Shown piece after piece: positions 19,745 to 31,684 of a DNA stretch of 64,000 nt. Both the position numbers and the translations under genes were made by a program. The stretch covers positions 1 to 64,000 of the forward strand of contig NZ_JAALBX010000006.1 in the NCBI RefSeq assembly GCF_011077955.1, written 5' to 3'. The notes under the pieces are model-generated. The model was not told the origin of the DNA. It saw only the letters and a program-made list of their open reading frames with translations, and did not search any database. Position 1 is the first letter of the stretch. Each line of letters starts with the position of its first letter. Source of the DNA: Citrobacter freundii. Its GTDB lineage: Bacteria; Pseudomonadota; Gammaproteobacteria; Enterobacterales; Enterobacteriaceae.

Positions 19745-20812
19745 CTACGGCATATCCTCTGAAGACAAACCGTCTGGCCAGGCGTGGACTACCGCTTTGA
19801 TAAGGGTCGCCAGCGGGATCGCGAAAAAGACGCCCCAGAATCCCCACAATCCGCCGAATATCACAACAGAAAGAATGATCACAAGCGGGTGCAGGTTGAC
19901 CGCTTCCGAGAACAGCACCGGCACCAGTACATTACCGTCGAGCCCCTGAATAATCAGATATACCGCGAAACAGCTCCAGAACTCGGTTCCCAGCCCAAAT
20001 TGAAACAACGCTACACACACCACCGGGATCGTCACGACAAACGCGCCGATATAGGGGATAAGCACCGATAACCCCACCAGCACCGCTAACAGCAGCGAGT
20101 AGTTAAGGCCGAAGATCTGAAATCCAATCCATGTGACCACGCCCACCACGACCATTTCCAGCGCTTTACCGCGAATATAGTTGGTGATTTGCTGATTCAT
20201 TTCGGTCCAGACCTGGCCTGCCAGGCCGCGATTGCGCGGTAATACGCGGCGCACCGCATTTAACATCTGCTCTTTGTCTTTCACCAGGAAAAACACCATC
20301 AAAGGCACCAGAATTAGATAGATGGCAAGCGTCAGTAATCCCACCAGCGACGCCAGAGAAAATTTCACGACCGAATCGCCCACCACCGTCATACGCGCGC
20401 GCATGTTTTCCGCCATCGCATCAATAATGCCGGCGTCCATTAAGGCCGGATATCGCTTCGGCAAGGTGGCGGCAAAATCAGACAGTTTATTGAGCATCCC
20501 TGGCATATCGCGAATTAAATAGATGCCTTGCTGCCAGGCAACGGGGATCACCACGAACGCCATCACCAGCACTATGCCGATAAACAGCACCAGCACAAGT
20601 GTCGCGGCGAGGGTTCGCGAACAGCCAATACGTTCCAGGCGAACCGTGGGCCATTCCAGCAAAAACGCCAGCACAATGGCGACCAGAAGCGGTGCAAGCA
20701 GGCTATGAAAAAAGAACAGGATGCAAAAACCGGCGACTAAAATAACTAACAGTGCTATTGCCTCCGGGTCGGAAAACCGGCGGCGATACCACTGCATTAA
20801 CATATCGAGCAT
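19745..20812 (-). CDS. perM: PerM, AI-2E-family membrane permease
   Basis: 355 residues (E. coli 353). Two membrane segments near the N-terminus (LLVILVAGFCILFFF; LLAPLLVAIVLAFLLEW), a hydrophilic middle region (DMPGMLNKLSDFAATLP) and four or more C-terminal membrane segments, including SVLIPYIGAFVV and the family motif PLVIILSVVIFGGLWGFWG. It is a putative transporter of unknown substrate; relatives include the AI-2 exporter TqsA and Na+/H+ antiporters. Divergent from bepA across 215 bp. Confidence 0.9.
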   Translation of the reverse strand: MLDMLMQWYRRRFSDPEAIALLVILVAGFCILFFFHSLLAPLLVAIVLAFLLEWPTVRLERIGCSRTLAATLVLVLFIGIVLVMAFVVIPVAWQQGIYLIRDMPGMLNKLSDFAATLPKRYPALMDAGIIDAMAENMRARMTVVGDSVVKFSLASLVGLLTLAIYLILVPLMVFFLVKDKEQMLNAVRRVLPRNRGLAGQVWTEMNQQITNYIRGKALEMVVVGVVTWIGFQIFGLNYSLLLAVLVGLSVLIPYIGAFVVTIPVVCVALFQFGLGTEFWSCFAVYLIIQGLDGNVLVPVLFSEAVNLHPLVIILSVVIFGGLWGFWGVFFAIPLATLIKAVVHAWPDGLSSEDMP

Positions 20813-21027
20813 CTTTCTTTCCCTGAGGTTCTGGCTAAAGCGCTAATCGGATTGTATCTAAACGAAACAAAAAAAGAGTCCATTTTTTCAGGTCTTCTCA
20901 AGACATTCGTATTCAGGCTGACTAAGATATCGTTTTCCGCGCCAGGCGACCGCGTTGCTTTTTGCTCTACTGAACAAAGCGGCGTCATGCAGGTCAAAAA
21001 GAGATCCCAGACAGACAGGACGTGGTT

Positions 21028-22491
21028 ATGTTCAGGCAGTTGAAAAAGACTCTGATTGCATCGCTCATTACCGCCATGATGGCAGGCCAAACAGTTCCCG
21101 CATTTGCTCAAAGCAACGATCAACTCCCCGATATGGGCACGTCTGCTGGCAGCACGCTTTCTATCGGCCAGGAAATGCAGATGGGCGATTATTATGCCCG
21201 CCAGTTGCGCGGCAGCGCGCCGCTCATCAACGATCCGCTACTGGTGCAATATATCAATTCACTGGGGATGCGCCTGGTTTCTCATGCGGATTCGGTCCGC
21301 ACCCCCTTTCATTTCTTTTTAATCAACAACGACGAAATCAACGCCTTTGCCTTTTTCGGCGGCAACGTAGTGCTGCACTCGGCGCTGTTCCGTTACGCTG
21401 ACAATGAAAGCCAGCTCGCGTCCGTCATGGCGCACGAAATTTCTCACGTCACTCAACGCCATTTGGCGCGCGCCATGGAAGATCAGAAGCGCAATGCGCC
21501 GCTAACTTGGGTAGGCGCGCTGGGGTCGATTTTACTGGCCATGGCCAGCCCTCAGGCGGGGATGGCCGCGCTCACCGGTACGCTTGCCGGTTCCCAACAG
21601 GGGGTTATCAGTTTTACCCAACAAAATGAGCAAGAAGCGGACCGTATCGGTATCCAGGTCTTGCAGCGCTCGGGCTTCGACCCGCAGGCAATGCCGACAT
21701 TTTTAGAAAAACTGCTCGACCAGGCGCGCTATTCGACGCGCCCGCCGGAAATTCTTCTGACGCACCCCCTGCCGGAAAGTCGTCTTTCCGATACGCGTAA
21801 CCGCGCCAATCAGATGCGCCCGGTCGTCGCGCAGTCTTCTGAAGATTTCTATATGGCGAAAGTACGAACGCTTGGCATGTATAACTCCGGGCGCAACCAG
21901 CTTAACAGCGATCTGCTCGACGCCTGGGCGAAAGGCAATGTGCGCGAACAACACGCCGCCGCCTATGGCCGCGCATTACAGGCGATGGTGGCGAAAAATT
22001 TCCCTGAGGCGCAAAAACTGCTTCAACCCTTGTTAGCCGCGCAGCCCGGTAATCCCTGGTATCTGGATTTGGCAACGGATATCGATCTCGGTATGAATAA
22101 AGCCAACGATGCGGTTAATCGCCTGAAAAACGCGCCCGATCTGAAAACAAATCCGGTACTGCAATTAAACCTCGCGAACGCCTGGCTCGAAGCGGGCAAA
22201 CCGGATGAATCGGTTAAAATTCTAAACCGTTATACTTTCTCCCATCCCGATGACTCCAATGGCTGGGATCTGTTAGCGCAAGCGCAAGCCGCGCTCGGCA
22301 ATCGGGATCAGGAGCTCGCCGCCCGTGCGGAAGTGATGGCATTGCTTGGCAGGCTTGATCAATCCATATCGCTTTTAAGCAGCGCCAGTTCTCAGGTGAA
22401 AGTAGGCAGCCTGCAACAGGCCCGCTACGATGCGCGTATCGATCAGTTCCGCCAATTGCAACAGCGCTTCCGTCCGTATGAGAAAATGTAA
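21028..22491 (+). CDS. bepA: BepA, periplasmic metalloprotease/chaperone for outer-membrane assembly
   Basis: 487 residues from the ATG at 21028; an in-frame GTG two codons earlier is less likely. A signal peptide is cut near residue 27 (VPAFA/QS). The M48 peptidase domain has zinc motif HEISH (136-140) and a downstream QEADRIG glutamate as third ligand. TPR repeats fill the C-terminal half, from about residue 310. It promotes maturation of LptD and degrades stalled outer-membrane proteins, working with BAM. yfgD follows after 11 bp. The sigma-E promoter known for the E. coli gene could not be located. Confidence 0.95.
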   Translation: MFRQLKKTLIASLITAMMAGQTVPAFAQSNDQLPDMGTSAGSTLSIGQEMQMGDYYARQLRGSAPLINDPLLVQYINSLGMRLVSHADSVRTPFHFFLINNDEINAFAFFGGNVVLHSALFRYADNESQLASVMAHEISHVTQRHLARAMEDQKRNAPLTWVGALGSILLAMASPQAGMAALTGTLAGSQQGVISFTQQNEQEADRIGIQVLQRSGFDPQAMPTFLEKLLDQARYSTRPPEILLTHPLPESRLSDTRNRANQMRPVVAQSSEDFYMAKVRTLGMYNSGRNQLNSDLLDAWAKGNVREQHAAAYGRALQAMVAKNFPEAQKLLQPLLAAQPGNPWYLDLATDIDLGMNKANDAVNRLKNAPDLKTNPVLQLNLANAWLEAGKPDESVKILNRYTFSHPDDSNGWDLLAQAQAALGNRDQELAARAEVMALLGRLDQSISLLSSASSQVKVGSLQQARYDARIDQFRQLQQRFRPYEKM

Positions 22492-22502
22492 AAGGAGCAA
22501 TA

Positions 22503-22862
22503 ATGTCTCGTGAGGTGACGATTTATCATAATCCACGCTGTTCCAAGAGCCGCGAAACGCTTAGTTTGCTCAAAGAACACGGTATTGAACCCGAGGTAGT
22601 GTTGTATCTGGAGACACCGCCGGATGCCGATGTCCTTAAAGGATTGCTGAAAAAGTTAGGGTTCACCAGCGCCCGTCATTTAATGCGCCAGAAAGAAGAG
22701 GTTTATCACGAACTCCATCTTGACGATCCGGCACTGACGGAAGAGCAACTGATCGCAGCGATGGTACAACACCCTAAATTAATAGAGCGTCCTATTGTGG
22801 TCACGAAGGACAACGCGCGTATTGGTCGTCCGCCGCAAGCCGTGCTGGAAATTGTTCGCTAA
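22503..22862 (+). CDS. yfgD: YfgD, ArsC-family oxidoreductase (arsenate reductase-like)
   Basis: 119 residues with the arsenate-reductase motif HNPRCSKSRET (Cys13) and the family segments LMRQKEE and LIERPIVVTKDNARIGRP. It resembles plasmid ArsC, but no arsB or arsR is nearby, so the substrate is uncertain. AAGGAG lies just before the ATG, and the gene is 11 bp behind bepA in the same operon. A second ArsC-fold gene, yffB, is 12 kb upstream. Confidence 0.9.
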   Translation: MSREVTIYHNPRCSKSRETLSLLKEHGIEPEVVLYLETPPDADVLKGLLKKLGFTSARHLMRQKEEVYHELHLDDPALTEEQLIAAMVQHPKLIERPIVVTKDNARIGRPPQAVLEIVR

Positions 22863-22886
22863 GTAAAATGCTATTTGATGCCGGTT

Positions 22887-22912
22887 AAAAACGACAGGGT
22901 ATCGTCGTTTTT
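22887..22912. terminator. Bidirectional terminator between yfgD and hda
   Basis: AAAAACGAC (22887-22895) pairs with GTCGTTTTT (22904-22912), with further T at 22913. An outer GCCGG/CCGGC pair could extend the stem. It serves both converging genes. Confidence 0.8.
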
Positions 22913-22922
22913 TATCCGGCTT

Positions 22923-23624
22923 TCAGAGGCTCAAAATTTCTTTTACAAAGGGGATCGTGAGCTTGCGCTGGGCGGTTATTGAGGCGCGATCCAACTGATC
23001 GAGCGTCATAAACAGCGTACGCATCTCTCGATCGAGCCTTTTAAGTAAAAAGCGGCCTACGTCTTCCGGCAATTCGAAACCTCGCTGACGCGCGCGTAAT
23101 TGCAGCGCCTGCAATTTGTCATCGTCCGACAACGGCTGAAGCTTATAAATTTGCCCCCAGTCCAGACGCGATGCTAAATCGGCCAGTTGTAAATTTAGCT
23201 GCCGCGGCGGCCTGTCACCGGTGATGAGCAAACGGGTTTTACCCGATTCAAGAATGCGGTTATAGAGATTAAAAATCGCCATTTCCCACAGCTCATCCCC
23301 CGCGATGCACTCAATATTATCAATGCAGACCAGCGACAGTTGTTCCATGCCATCCAGCACTTCCGGCACAAACCAGGTGCGTTTATCAAGCGGAACATAA
23401 CCCACCGCATCACCACGGGCAGAAAGCTCCGCACAGGCGGCGTGCAGCAGATGACTGCGCCCTGCCCCTTCGCGAGACCAAATGTAGATATACCCGCTGT
23501 GCTCCTGACGCAACACATTTTGCAGCGCGGCTAATAAGGAGGGATTATCACCCGGCCAAAAACTTGAGAAAGTTTCATCATCGGGTAGATAGAGTGGCAA
23601 AGAGAGCTGTGCCGGTGTGTTCAG
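22923..23624 (-). CDS. hda: Hda, regulator of DnaA (RIDA), with a CTG start
   Basis: 233 residues if translation starts at the CTG at 23624. This gives an N-terminus (M)[13 protein letters not shown] that contains the clamp-binding motif QLSLPL at 6-11. GAGG lies five bases upstream, and the length equals E. coli Hda, for which a CTG start is reported. Starting at the in-frame TTG (23600) would remove the clamp motif. The AAA+ domain has Walker [10 protein letters not shown], sensor-like [11 protein letters not shown] and the arginine-finger region [13 protein letters not shown]. Bound to the DNA-loaded beta clamp, Hda makes DnaA hydrolyse ATP and so limits re-initiation. It is 97 bp downstream of uraA. 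Confidence 0.93.
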   Translation of the reverse strand: MNTPAQLSLPLYLPDDETFSSFWPGDNPSLLAALQNVLRQEHSGYIYIWSREGAGRSHLLHAACAELSARGDAVGYVPLDKRTWFVPEVLDGMEQLSLVCIDNIECIAGDELWEMAIFNLYNRILESGKTRLLITGDRPPRQLNLQLADLASRLDWGQIYKLQPLSDDDKLQALQLRARQRGFELPEDVGRFLLKRLDREMRTLFMTLDQLDRASITAQRKLTIPFVKEILSL

Positions 23625-23687
23625 AGAGACCTCAACCAGTGCCTGTGTAAAATCGCCCTGAGTTTATCACAGAAAGCTAAGCGGATT

Positions 23688-23714
23688 GAACCGGGCGAGG
23701 GATCCGCCCGGTTC
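23688..23714 (-). terminator. Hairpin between uraA and hda
   Basis: A 10-bp perfect stem, GAACCGGGCG (23688-23697) with CGCCCGGTTC (23705-23714), around a 7-nt loop. It has no T-run on either side, so it may be a pause, a processing site or a weak terminator rather than a full stop. Confidence 0.45.
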
Positions 23715-23721
23715 GTTAGGA

Positions 23722-25008
23722 TCAGACGGTTTTTTCTTGATCTTCCGCGTCCAGCACCACTTCTTCAGGGCGCAGTACGTTAATCACTTTGAAAATCAGA
23801 CTGAGTAAAACGCCAACGATGGTTGCCAGCGCCATACCCTTCAGTTCTGCCGCGCCGATATGGACCTTCGCGCCGCTCACGCCGATAATCAGAATCACCG
23901 AAGTCAGGATCAGGTTCTGCGCTTTGCTGTAATCCACTTTCGAATCGATAAGCACGCGGATACCGGATGCGCCGATAACCCCGTAAAGCAGCAGCGATAC
24001 GCCACCCATGACCGGCACCGGGATAATCTGAATAGCCGCAGACAGTTTGCCTACGCAGGAGAGCAGGATTGCGAAAATCGCCGCGCCGCCGATAACCCAG
24101 GTACTGTAAACACGGGTGATGGCCATAACGCCGATATTTTCACCATAGGTCGTGTTCGGCGTGGAGCCGAAGAAACCGGAAATCATGGTAGATAAACCGT
24201 TAGCGAACATGGAACGGTGCAAACCCGGATCGCGAATCAGGTCTTTCTTCACGATATTGGCCGTCACCACCAGGTGCCCGACGTGTTCAGCAATAACCAC
24301 CAGCGCCGCAGGAAGAATGGTAAAAATGGCGAACCACTCGAAACGCGGCGTGTAGAAGGTCGGCAGTGCGAACCAGTGCGCCTCTTTAATCGGCGTCACG
24401 TCGACCACACCCATGGCGAAGGAGAGCACGTAGCCGGACAATACGCCGATAAGGATCGGGATAATCGCCATAAAGCCGCGGAACAGAACGGAACCAAAGA
24501 CCGTTACGCCAAGCGTGACCATCGAAATAATAATGGTTGTGGAGTCCGGCATCTGCCCTTCTGCTGGCAGCAGCCCGGCCATGTTTGCCGCCACACCCGC
24601 CAGTTCCAGACCGATGACCGCTACAATCGCCCCCATCGCCGCTGGCGGAAACATCACGTCCAGCCAGCCGGTGCCTGCTTTTTTAACAATCAACGCCACC
24701 AGGCAGAACAGCGCGCCGCAGAAAATAAATCCGCCCAGCGCCAGTTCGTAACCCAGCGGAAGCAGTAATAGCACCGGTGAGATAAACGCAAAGCTTGACC
24801 CTAAATAGGCCGGAATTTTGCCCTTACAAATAAAGAGATACAGTAAAGTCCCGATACCGTTGAACAGCAATACGGTGGCCGGGTTGATATGGAAAAGGAT
24901 GGGCACCAGCACGGTTGCGCCAAACATGGCGAACAAGTGCTGCAAACTAAGCGGGATGGTTTGAAGCAGCGGTGGTCTTTCGCTTACCCCGATAGCACGG
25001 CGCGTCAT
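23722..25008 (-). CDS. uraA: UraA, uracil:proton symporter
   Basis: 428 residues (E. coli 429), NCS2/NAT family with about 14 membrane segments. Recognisable parts: LSLQHLFAMFGATVLVP near the N-terminus, AYLGSSFAFISPVLL, the substrate-binding glutamates in IAEHVGHLV and TPNTTYGENIGV, and GGVSLLLYGVIGASGIR. It imports uracil for conversion to UMP by Upp, whose gene lies upstream in the same direction but is separated by 266 bp and a strong terminator. Confidence 0.96.
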   Translation of the reverse strand: MTRRAIGVSERPPLLQTIPLSLQHLFAMFGATVLVPILFHINPATVLLFNGIGTLLYLFICKGKIPAYLGSSFAFISPVLLLLPLGYELALGGFIFCGALFCLVALIVKKAGTGWLDVMFPPAAMGAIVAVIGLELAGVAANMAGLLPAEGQMPDSTTIIISMVTLGVTVFGSVLFRGFMAIIPILIGVLSGYVLSFAMGVVDVTPIKEAHWFALPTFYTPRFEWFAIFTILPAALVVIAEHVGHLVVTANIVKKDLIRDPGLHRSMFANGLSTMISGFFGSTPNTTYGENIGVMAITRVYSTWVIGGAAIFAILLSCVGKLSAAIQIIPVPVMGGVSLLLYGVIGASGIRVLIDSKVDYSKAQNLILTSVILIIGVSGAKVHIGAAELKGMALATIVGVLLSLIFKVINVLRPEEVVLDAEDQEKTV

Positions 25009-25230
25009 AATGTTACCTCTGAGTGTTGTTGTCGTGTTTTATACGCCCGTTATCATTCACGCCGCAGGTCTGTAGGAAATCTCGCGCGCCCCGTCATTGA
25101 CTAAGTTACGCTTAGTGAGACTTATACAATGCCAGGATACCCGCTCCTGCTGGGCCTCTGCCTTCCAGGCCGTGGCACAAACGCAATCTGCGTTCTGTCC
25201 TGTGACGTAAATGATTTAGGACTGAGTCCA

Positions 25231-25258
25231 AAAAAAAGCCGACTATCAAAGTCGGCTT
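25231..25258 (-). terminator. Terminator after upp
   Basis: AAGCCGACT (25236-25244) pairs with AGTCGGCTT (25250-25258) around a 5-nt loop, and on the minus strand is followed by a run of eight T. It lies 16 bp past the upp stop and should block most read-through into uraA. Confidence 0.85.
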
Positions 25259-25274
25259 ATTTTGCTTATCTCAA

Positions 25275-25901
25275 TTATTTAGTACCAAAAATCTTGTCGC
25301 CGGCATCGCCGAGCCCCGGAATGATGTATCCGTGCTCATTCAACCCCTTGTCGATGGATGCCGTATACAGCTCCACATCCGGGTGCGCTTTTTCCAGCGC
25401 GGCAATACCTTCAGGCGCGGCAACCAGCACCAGTACTTTGATGCTATGGCAGCCTGCGTTTTTCAGCAGGTCAATGGTTGCGATCATCGAGCCGCCAGTG
25501 GCCAGCATCGGGTCAACAACCAGCGCCATGCGCTCGTCGATATTAGAAACCAATTTCTGGAAGTAAGGGACCGGCTCGAGCGTCTCTTCGTTACGGTAGA
25601 TGCCTACCACGCTGATACGCGCGCTCGGTACGTGCTCCAGCACGCCTTCCATCATGCCAAGACCGGCACGCAGAATCGGCACGACGGTAATTTTTTTGCC
25701 TTTGATTTGTTCGATTTCTACCGGGCCGTTCCAGCCTTCAATAACCACTTTTTCAGTTTCGAGGTCGGAAGTCGCTTCATAGGTCAGCAGGCTCCCCACT
25801 TCCGAGGCCAATTCACGAAAGCGCTTAGTGCTAATATCGTTTTCACGCATCAGCCCAAGCTTGTGTTTGACGAGTGGGTGTTTCACTTCCACGATCTTCA
25901 T
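25275..25901 (-). CDS. upp: Upp, uracil phosphoribosyltransferase
   Basis: 208 residues, the E. coli length, from the ATG at 25901 ([16 protein letters not shown]), with GGGGAG upstream. The open frame extends 49 codons further without support. PRPP loop DPMLATGGS lies near 130-138, and the uracil-binding C-terminus is [17 protein letters not shown]. It makes UMP from uracil and PRPP. Divergent from purM across 223 bp. Confidence 0.97.
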   Translation of the reverse strand: MKIVEVKHPLVKHKLGLMRENDISTKRFRELASEVGSLLTYEATSDLETEKVVIEGWNGPVEIEQIKGKKITVVPILRAGLGMMEGVLEHVPSARISVVGIYRNEETLEPVPYFQKLVSNIDERMALVVDPMLATGGSMIATIDLLKNAGCHSIKVLVLVAAPEGIAALEKAHPDVELYTASIDKGLNEHGYIIPGLGDAGDKIFGTK

Positions 25902-26053
25902 ACTCTTTCTCCCCAGAAAGGTGGCGGCCACAAAAAAAATCGCCGGATTATACCGCTTTTTCGCCGCTGCGCCATATCTAATGGTCATGATCGGGATCAA
26001 CTGAACTGGAATCAGTGTATCGCGAAAGATTTCAAATGGGCAAAACAAGAGGC

Positions 26054-26069
26054 TCGCAAACGTTTGCCT
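26054..26069 (+). promoter_or_regulatory. PurR operator of purMN
   Basis: A 16-bp site centred on the perfect palindrome GCAAACGTTTGC (26056-26067) fits the PurR core. It lies about 60 bp before the purM start, in the upp-purM intergenic region, as in E. coli. Confidence 0.85.
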
Positions 26070-26079
26070 GCACTGTTAG

Positions 26080-27161
<1,082 letters not shown>

Positions 27162-27162
<1 letters not shown>

Positions 27163-27803
27163 TGAAACACATTGTGGTGCTGATTTCTGGCAACGGAAGC
27201 AATTTGCAGGCAATTATCGATGCCTGTCAGCAAAAGAAAATTAACGGCACCATCAGTGCAGTATTCAGTAATAAGGCCGACGCGTTCGGCCTTGAACGCG
27301 CGAGGGAAGCGGGCATTGCCGCCCATGCCTTAACCGCAAGCCAGTTCGCAAGCCGTGAAGCGTTTGACCGCGAATTAATGCAAGAGATCGACGCCTACGC
27401 GCCGGATCTGGTGGTGCTCGCCGGGTATATGCGCATCTTAAGCCCGGCGTTCGTCGCCCATTATCGTGGACGGCTCATCAATATTCACCCTTCCCTGTTG
27501 CCAAAATATCCCGGTCTTCACACCCATCAACAGGTGCTGGAAAACGGTGATGAAGAACACGGGACTTCCGTCCATTTTGTGACGGATGAACTCGACGGCG
27601 GGCCGGTGATTTTGCAGGCCAGGGTGCCCGTATTCGAGGGCGATGATGAAAATGACGTGACGGCCCGCGTGCAGGCTCAGGAACACGCCATCTATCCGCT
27701 GGTGGTCAGTTGGTTTATGGAAGGCCGCCTGAAAATGCATCACAATGAAGCCTGGCTGGACGGTAAGCGGTTACCCGCTCAGGGTTATGCTTCTGAAGAG
27801 TAA
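27162..27803 (+). CDS. purN: PurN, phosphoribosylglycinamide formyltransferase
   Basis: 213 residues. Family motifs: SGNGSNLQAI at the phosphate site, catalytic Asn106 and His108 in NIHPSLLPKYPG, and Asp144 in DELDGGPVI. It transfers a formyl group from 10-formyl-tetrahydrofolate to GAR. It overlaps purM by one base (TAATG), so the two are coupled and share the PurR operator. A GGGCGGT/ACCGCCC hairpin follows. Confidence 0.97.
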
Positions 27804-27811
27804 ATAAGAAT

Positions 27812-27832
27812 GGGCGGTAAAGACCGCCCTTC
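27812..27832 (+). terminator. Terminator after purN
   Basis: GGGCGGT (27812-27818) pairs with ACCGCCC (27823-27829) around an AAAG loop. Only two T follow (TTCATCAT), so the signal is moderate. Confidence 0.55.
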
Positions 27833-28072
27833 ATCATAGTGCGCGCCATTGTTCTTAACGGGTGACATCGTCACACGCCTCTCTTCTGCGCTCGACTGAC
27901 GATACCCGCAAGATACCGACACGCCCTCTCTTCTGCCTACTTTCCCACAGCCAAAATGCATTAAATGTCATACTTTTGTGGCACCGTTGGACATCGCGGG
28001 CGTTAGCTCGCCATAATAGTATCGAGACGGATTTTCCACGTCCCGAATGAGATAAGCGGAGTGTCAGTAGTC

Positions 28073-30133
28073 ATGGGTCAGGAAAAACTTTACATCGAGA
28101 AAGAGCTCAGTTGGCTGTCTTTTAATGAGCGCGTACTGCAGGAAGCTGCGGATAAAAGCAACCCGCTGATTGAGCGGATGCGGTTTCTGGGGATTTATTC
28201 CAATAATCTTGATGAGTTTTATAAGGTTCGTTTCGCCGAACTGAAACGCCGTATTTTGATCAGTGAAGAGCAGGGTATTACCTCTCACTCACGTCATTTG
28301 TTAGGCAAAATTCAGTCGCGCGTATTAAAAGCCGATCAGGAATTCGATGGGTTGTATAACGACCTGCTGCTTGAGATGGCGCGTAACCAAATCTTCCTGA
28401 TTAATGAACGCCAGCTTTCGCAAAATCAGCAAAGTTGGCTGCGTCACTATTTCAAACACTATCTGCGCCAGCATATCACGCCAATCTTATTGTATCGCGA
28501 CACCGACCTGGTGCAGTTCTTAAAAGACGATTACACCTATCTGGCGGTAGAAATCATTCGCGGCGATGAAACACGCTACGCGCTTCTGGAAATCCCTTCC
28601 GATAAAGTCCCGCGGTTCGTGAATTTACCGCCGGAAACGCCGCGCCGTCGTAAGCCAATGATTTTGCTTGATAATATTCTACGTTTCTGTCTGGACGATA
28701 TTTTCAAAGGCTTTTTCGATTACGACGCGTTAAACGCCTATTCAATGAAGATGACCCGCGACGCGGAATATGATCTGGTGCATGAGATGGAATCCAGCCT
28801 GCTGGAGCTGATGTCATCAAGCCTTAAACAGCGTCTCACGGCGGAGCCGGTGCGTTTTGTTTACCAGCGCGATATGCCTGACGCGATGGTAGAAATGCTG
28901 CGTCAGAAATTATCGATTTCACGCTACGACTCTATCGTGCCCGGCGGCCGTTACCATAACTTCAAAGACTTCATTAGCTTTCCGAACGTCGGCAAAGCCA
29001 ATCTGGTGAACAAACCGCTGCCGCGCCTGCGCCATATTTGGTTTGATAAATTCCGCAACGGTTTTGACGCGATTCGCGAGCGCGATGTGCTGCTCTATTA
29101 CCCATACCATACCTTTGAGCATGTCCTGGAGCTGCTGCGCCAGGCGTCCTTCGACCCAAGCGTGCTTGCTATCAAAATCAATATTTATCGCGTGGCGAAA
29201 GATTCTCGCATTATTGATGCGATGATCCATGCGGCGCATAACGGCAAGAAAGTGACGGTGGTTGTGGAATTGCAGGCGCGTTTTGACGAAGAAGCGAATA
29301 TCCACTGGGCGAAACGGCTGACCGAAGCGGGCGTACACGTTATCTTCTCGGCGCCAGGGCTGAAAATCCACGCCAAATTGTTCCTCATCTCCCGTAAGGA
29401 AGGGGAAGAAGTGGTGCGATACGCCCATATCGGTACCGGCAACTTTAATGAAAAAACCGCCCGTCTTTATACCGATTATTCGTTACTGACCGCCGATGCG
29501 CGCATCACTAACGAAGTGCGCCGGGTGTTCAATTTCATTGAAAACCCCTACCGGCCAGTGACCTTTGATTACCTGCTGGTATCACCGCAAAACTCGCGCC
29601 GCCTGTTGTATGAAATGATCGACAAAGAGATTGCCAATGCCCAGAATGGCCTTCCTTCCGGCATTACGCTTAAGCTCAACAATCTGGTCGATAAAGGACT
29701 GGTCGATCGTTTATATGCGGCCTCCTGCTCCGGCGTACCGGTTAACTTGCTGATTCGCGGCATGTGCTCGCTGATTCCGCAACTGGAAGGCATCAGCGAT
29801 AATGTGAAAGTGATCAGCATCGTTGACCGCTTTCTTGAGCACGACCGGGTGTATGCCTTTCAAAACGGCGGCGATACCAAAGTCTTTCTCTCTTCCGCGG
29901 ACTGGATGACGCGCAATATTGACTACCGTATCGAAGTGGCGACGCCGCTACTTGATCCGAGGCTTAAACAGCGAATTCTCGATATTCTTGATTTGCTGTT
30001 CAACGATACGGTAAAAGCACGCTACATGGATAAAGAACTGAGTAATCGCTATGTGCCGCGCGGCAATCGTCGCAAGTTACGTGCCCAGATGGCGATTTAC
30101 GAATACATTAAATCACTCGAACAGCCAGAATAA
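28073..30133 (+). CDS. ppk: Ppk, polyphosphate kinase 1
   Basis: 686 residues from the ATG at 28073 ([18 protein letters not shown]), the E. coli start; a GTG four codons upstream lacks a well-placed ribosome site. It appears two residues shorter than E. coli at [11 protein letters not shown]-terminal and head domains are followed by two phospholipase-D-like catalytic domains. The phosphorylated His lies in [11 protein letters not shown] (near 433) and the second conserved His in LEHDRVYAF (near 590). It polymerises the gamma-phosphate of ATP into polyphosphate at the membrane. ppx starts three bases after its stop. Confidence 0.97.
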   Translation: MGQEKLYIEKELSWLSFNERVLQEAADKSNPLIERMRFLGIYSNNLDEFYKVRFAELKRRILISEEQGITSHSRHLLGKIQSRVLKADQEFDGLYNDLLLEMARNQIFLINERQLSQNQQSWLRHYFKHYLRQHITPILLYRDTDLVQFLKDDYTYLAVEIIRGDETRYALLEIPSDKVPRFVNLPPETPRRRKPMILLDNILRFCLDDIFKGFFDYDALNAYSMKMTRDAEYDLVHEMESSLLELMSSSLKQRLTAEPVRFVYQRDMPDAMVEMLRQKLSISRYDSIVPGGRYHNFKDFISFPNVGKANLVNKPLPRLRHIWFDKFRNGFDAIRERDVLLYYPYHTFEHVLELLRQASFDPSVLAIKINIYRVAKDSRIIDAMIHAAHNGKKVTVVVELQARFDEEANIHWAKRLTEAGVHVIFSAPGLKIHAKLFLISRKEGEEVVRYAHIGTGNFNEKTARLYTDYSLLTADARITNEVRRVFNFIENPYRPVTFDYLLVSPQNSRRLLYEMIDKEIANAQNGLPSGITLKLNNLVDKGLVDRLYAASCSGVPVNLLIRGMCSLIPQLEGISDNVKVISIVDRFLEHDRVYAFQNGGDTKVFLSSADWMTRNIDYRIEVATPLLDPRLKQRILDILDLLFNDTVKARYMDKELSNRYVPRGNRRKLRAQMAIYEYIKSLEQPE

Positions 30134-30136
30134 TTT

Positions 30137-31684
30137 ATGCCAATAACTCAAAACGCTCCACGACCGCAGGAGTTCGCGGCGGTCGATCTTGGCTCTAACA
30201 GTTTCCATATGGTAATTGCCCGGGTGGTTGACGGCGCTATGCAAATCATTGGCCGGCTTAAACAGCGCGTTCATCTGGCGGATGGTCTGGATGCAAATAA
30301 CATACTTAGCGAAGAGGCCATGGAGCGTGGGCTGAACTGTTTGTCGCTGTTCGCGGAACGCTTACAGGGCTTTTCTGCGCAAAACGTCTGTATTGTTGGC
30401 ACGCACTCGCTTCGCCAGGCGCAAAATGCCAGCGAATTTCTAAAGCGCGCGAAAGAGGTTATCCCCTACCCTATTGAGATCATTTCCGGAAATGAAGAAG
30501 CGCGTTTGATCTTCATGGGCGTGGAACATACCCAGCCGGAAAAGGGCCGCAAACTGGTGATAGATATCGGCGGCGGCTCGACGGAGTTAGTTATCGGGGA
30601 AGATTTTGAACCCAAACTGGTGGAAAGCCGTCGCATGGGTTGCGTGAGCTTTGCGCAAATCTTCTTTCCGGAGCGCGTGATTAGCCCGGAGAATTTCCGG
30701 CGGGCGCGGCTCGCGGCAGTGCAAAAGCTTGAAAATCTCACCTGGCAGTTTCGTATTCAGGGCTGGAACGTCGCGCTGGGCGCGTCCGGGTCTATCAAAG
30801 CAGCTCACGAAGTACTGCTTGAAATGGGCGAAAAAGACGGCTTAATCACCCCGGAACGGCTGGAAATGCTGTGTGCCGAGGTGCTGAAATTTAAAACCTT
30901 TGACGCCTTAAGCCTGCCCGGCTTATCAGAAGATCGCAAAGCGGTGTTTGTACCAGGGCTTGCTATTTTGTGCGGCGTGTTCGATGCGCTCGGGATCCGC
31001 GAGTTGCGTCTGTCTGACGGCGCGTTGCGTGAAGGTGTGCTCTACGAAATGGAAGGCCGCTTTCGGCATCAGGATATCCGCAGCCGTACCGCGCAAAGTC
31101 TCGCCAATCAATACCACATCGATCGCGACCAGGCGCATCGGGTGCTGGCAACCATCACATTGATTTACGATCAGTGGCAGGCGCAGCAACCTAAACTTGC
31201 CGATCCGCAATTGTCAGCGCTGCTGAAATGGGCGGCATTGCTTCATGAAGTGGGCTTAAGCATCAACCACAGCGGGCTGCATCGCCATTCCGCTTACATT
31301 TTGCAGCACAGCGATTTGCCTGGTTTCAATCAGGAACAACAAACGCTGATGGCAACACTGGTTCGCTATCATCGCAAAGCCATTAAGCTTGATGAACTTC
31401 CACGCTTCGCGCTTTACAAGAAAAAGCAGTATTTGCCGCTGATTCAGTTGTTCCGCTTAGGGGTGTTGTTAAATAACCAGCGCCAGTCGACCACCACGCC
31501 GCCTACCCTGGTGCTGGAAACGGATGATAATCACTGGACGCTGCGCTTCCCGAATGGTTGGTTCAGCCAGAATGCGCTGGTGCTGCTGGATCTTGAGCGC
31601 GAACAGCAGTACTGGGAGTCGGTTACCGGCTGGAAACTGATTATTGAAGAAGAGCAAACCAGCGACGCGGCGGTAAACGGTTAA
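30137..31684 (+). CDS. ppx: Ppx, exopolyphosphatase
   Basis: 515 residues (E. coli 513). Actin/hexokinase-type ATPase domains show phosphate loop 1 ([15 protein letters not shown], near 14-28) and loop 2 ([14 protein letters not shown], near 140-153). A helical HD-like C-terminal domain contains [22 protein letters not shown]. It removes terminal phosphates from polyphosphate and also hydrolyses pppGpp. It forms an operon with ppk. Its stop overlaps the stop of the converging pdeF by three bases, so there is no terminator room between them. Confidence 0.96.
   Translation: MPITQNAPRPQEFAAVDLGSNSFHMVIARVVDGAMQIIGRLKQRVHLADGLDANNILSEEAMERGLNCLSLFAERLQGFSAQNVCIVGTHSLRQAQNASEFLKRAKEVIPYPIEIISGNEEARLIFMGVEHTQPEKGRKLVIDIGGGSTELVIGEDFEPKLVESRRMGCVSFAQIFFPERVISPENFRRARLAAVQKLENLTWQFRIQGWNVALGASGSIKAAHEVLLEMGEKDGLITPERLEMLCAEVLKFKTFDALSLPGLSEDRKAVFVPGLAILCGVFDALGIRELRLSDGALREGVLYEMEGRFRHQDIRSRTAQSLANQYHIDRDQAHRVLATITLIYDQWQAQQPKLADPQLSALLKWAALLHEVGLSINHSGLHRHSAYILQHSDLPGFNQEQQTLMATLVRYHRKAIKLDELPRFALYKKKQYLPLIQLFRLGVLLNNQRQSTTTPPTLVLETDDNHWTLRFPNGWFSQNALVLLDLEREQQYWESVTGWKLIIEEEQTSDAAVNG

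Noticed and set aside
20813-21027. Sigma-E promoter for bepA
   Set aside because: E. coli bepA belongs to the sigma-E regulon, but I found no GGAACTT-type -35 with a TCTGA -10 at proper spacing.
27966-27983. Pho box upstream of ppk (TGTCATACTTTTGTGGCA)
   Set aside because: Only the left half resembles the PhoB consensus; the right half lacks CTGTCA, so a single weak half-site is not enough.
28061-28072. GTG start four codons upstream for ppk
   Set aside because: GGAG overlaps the GTG itself, leaving no room for ribosome spacing; the family N-terminus is MGQEKLY at 28073.
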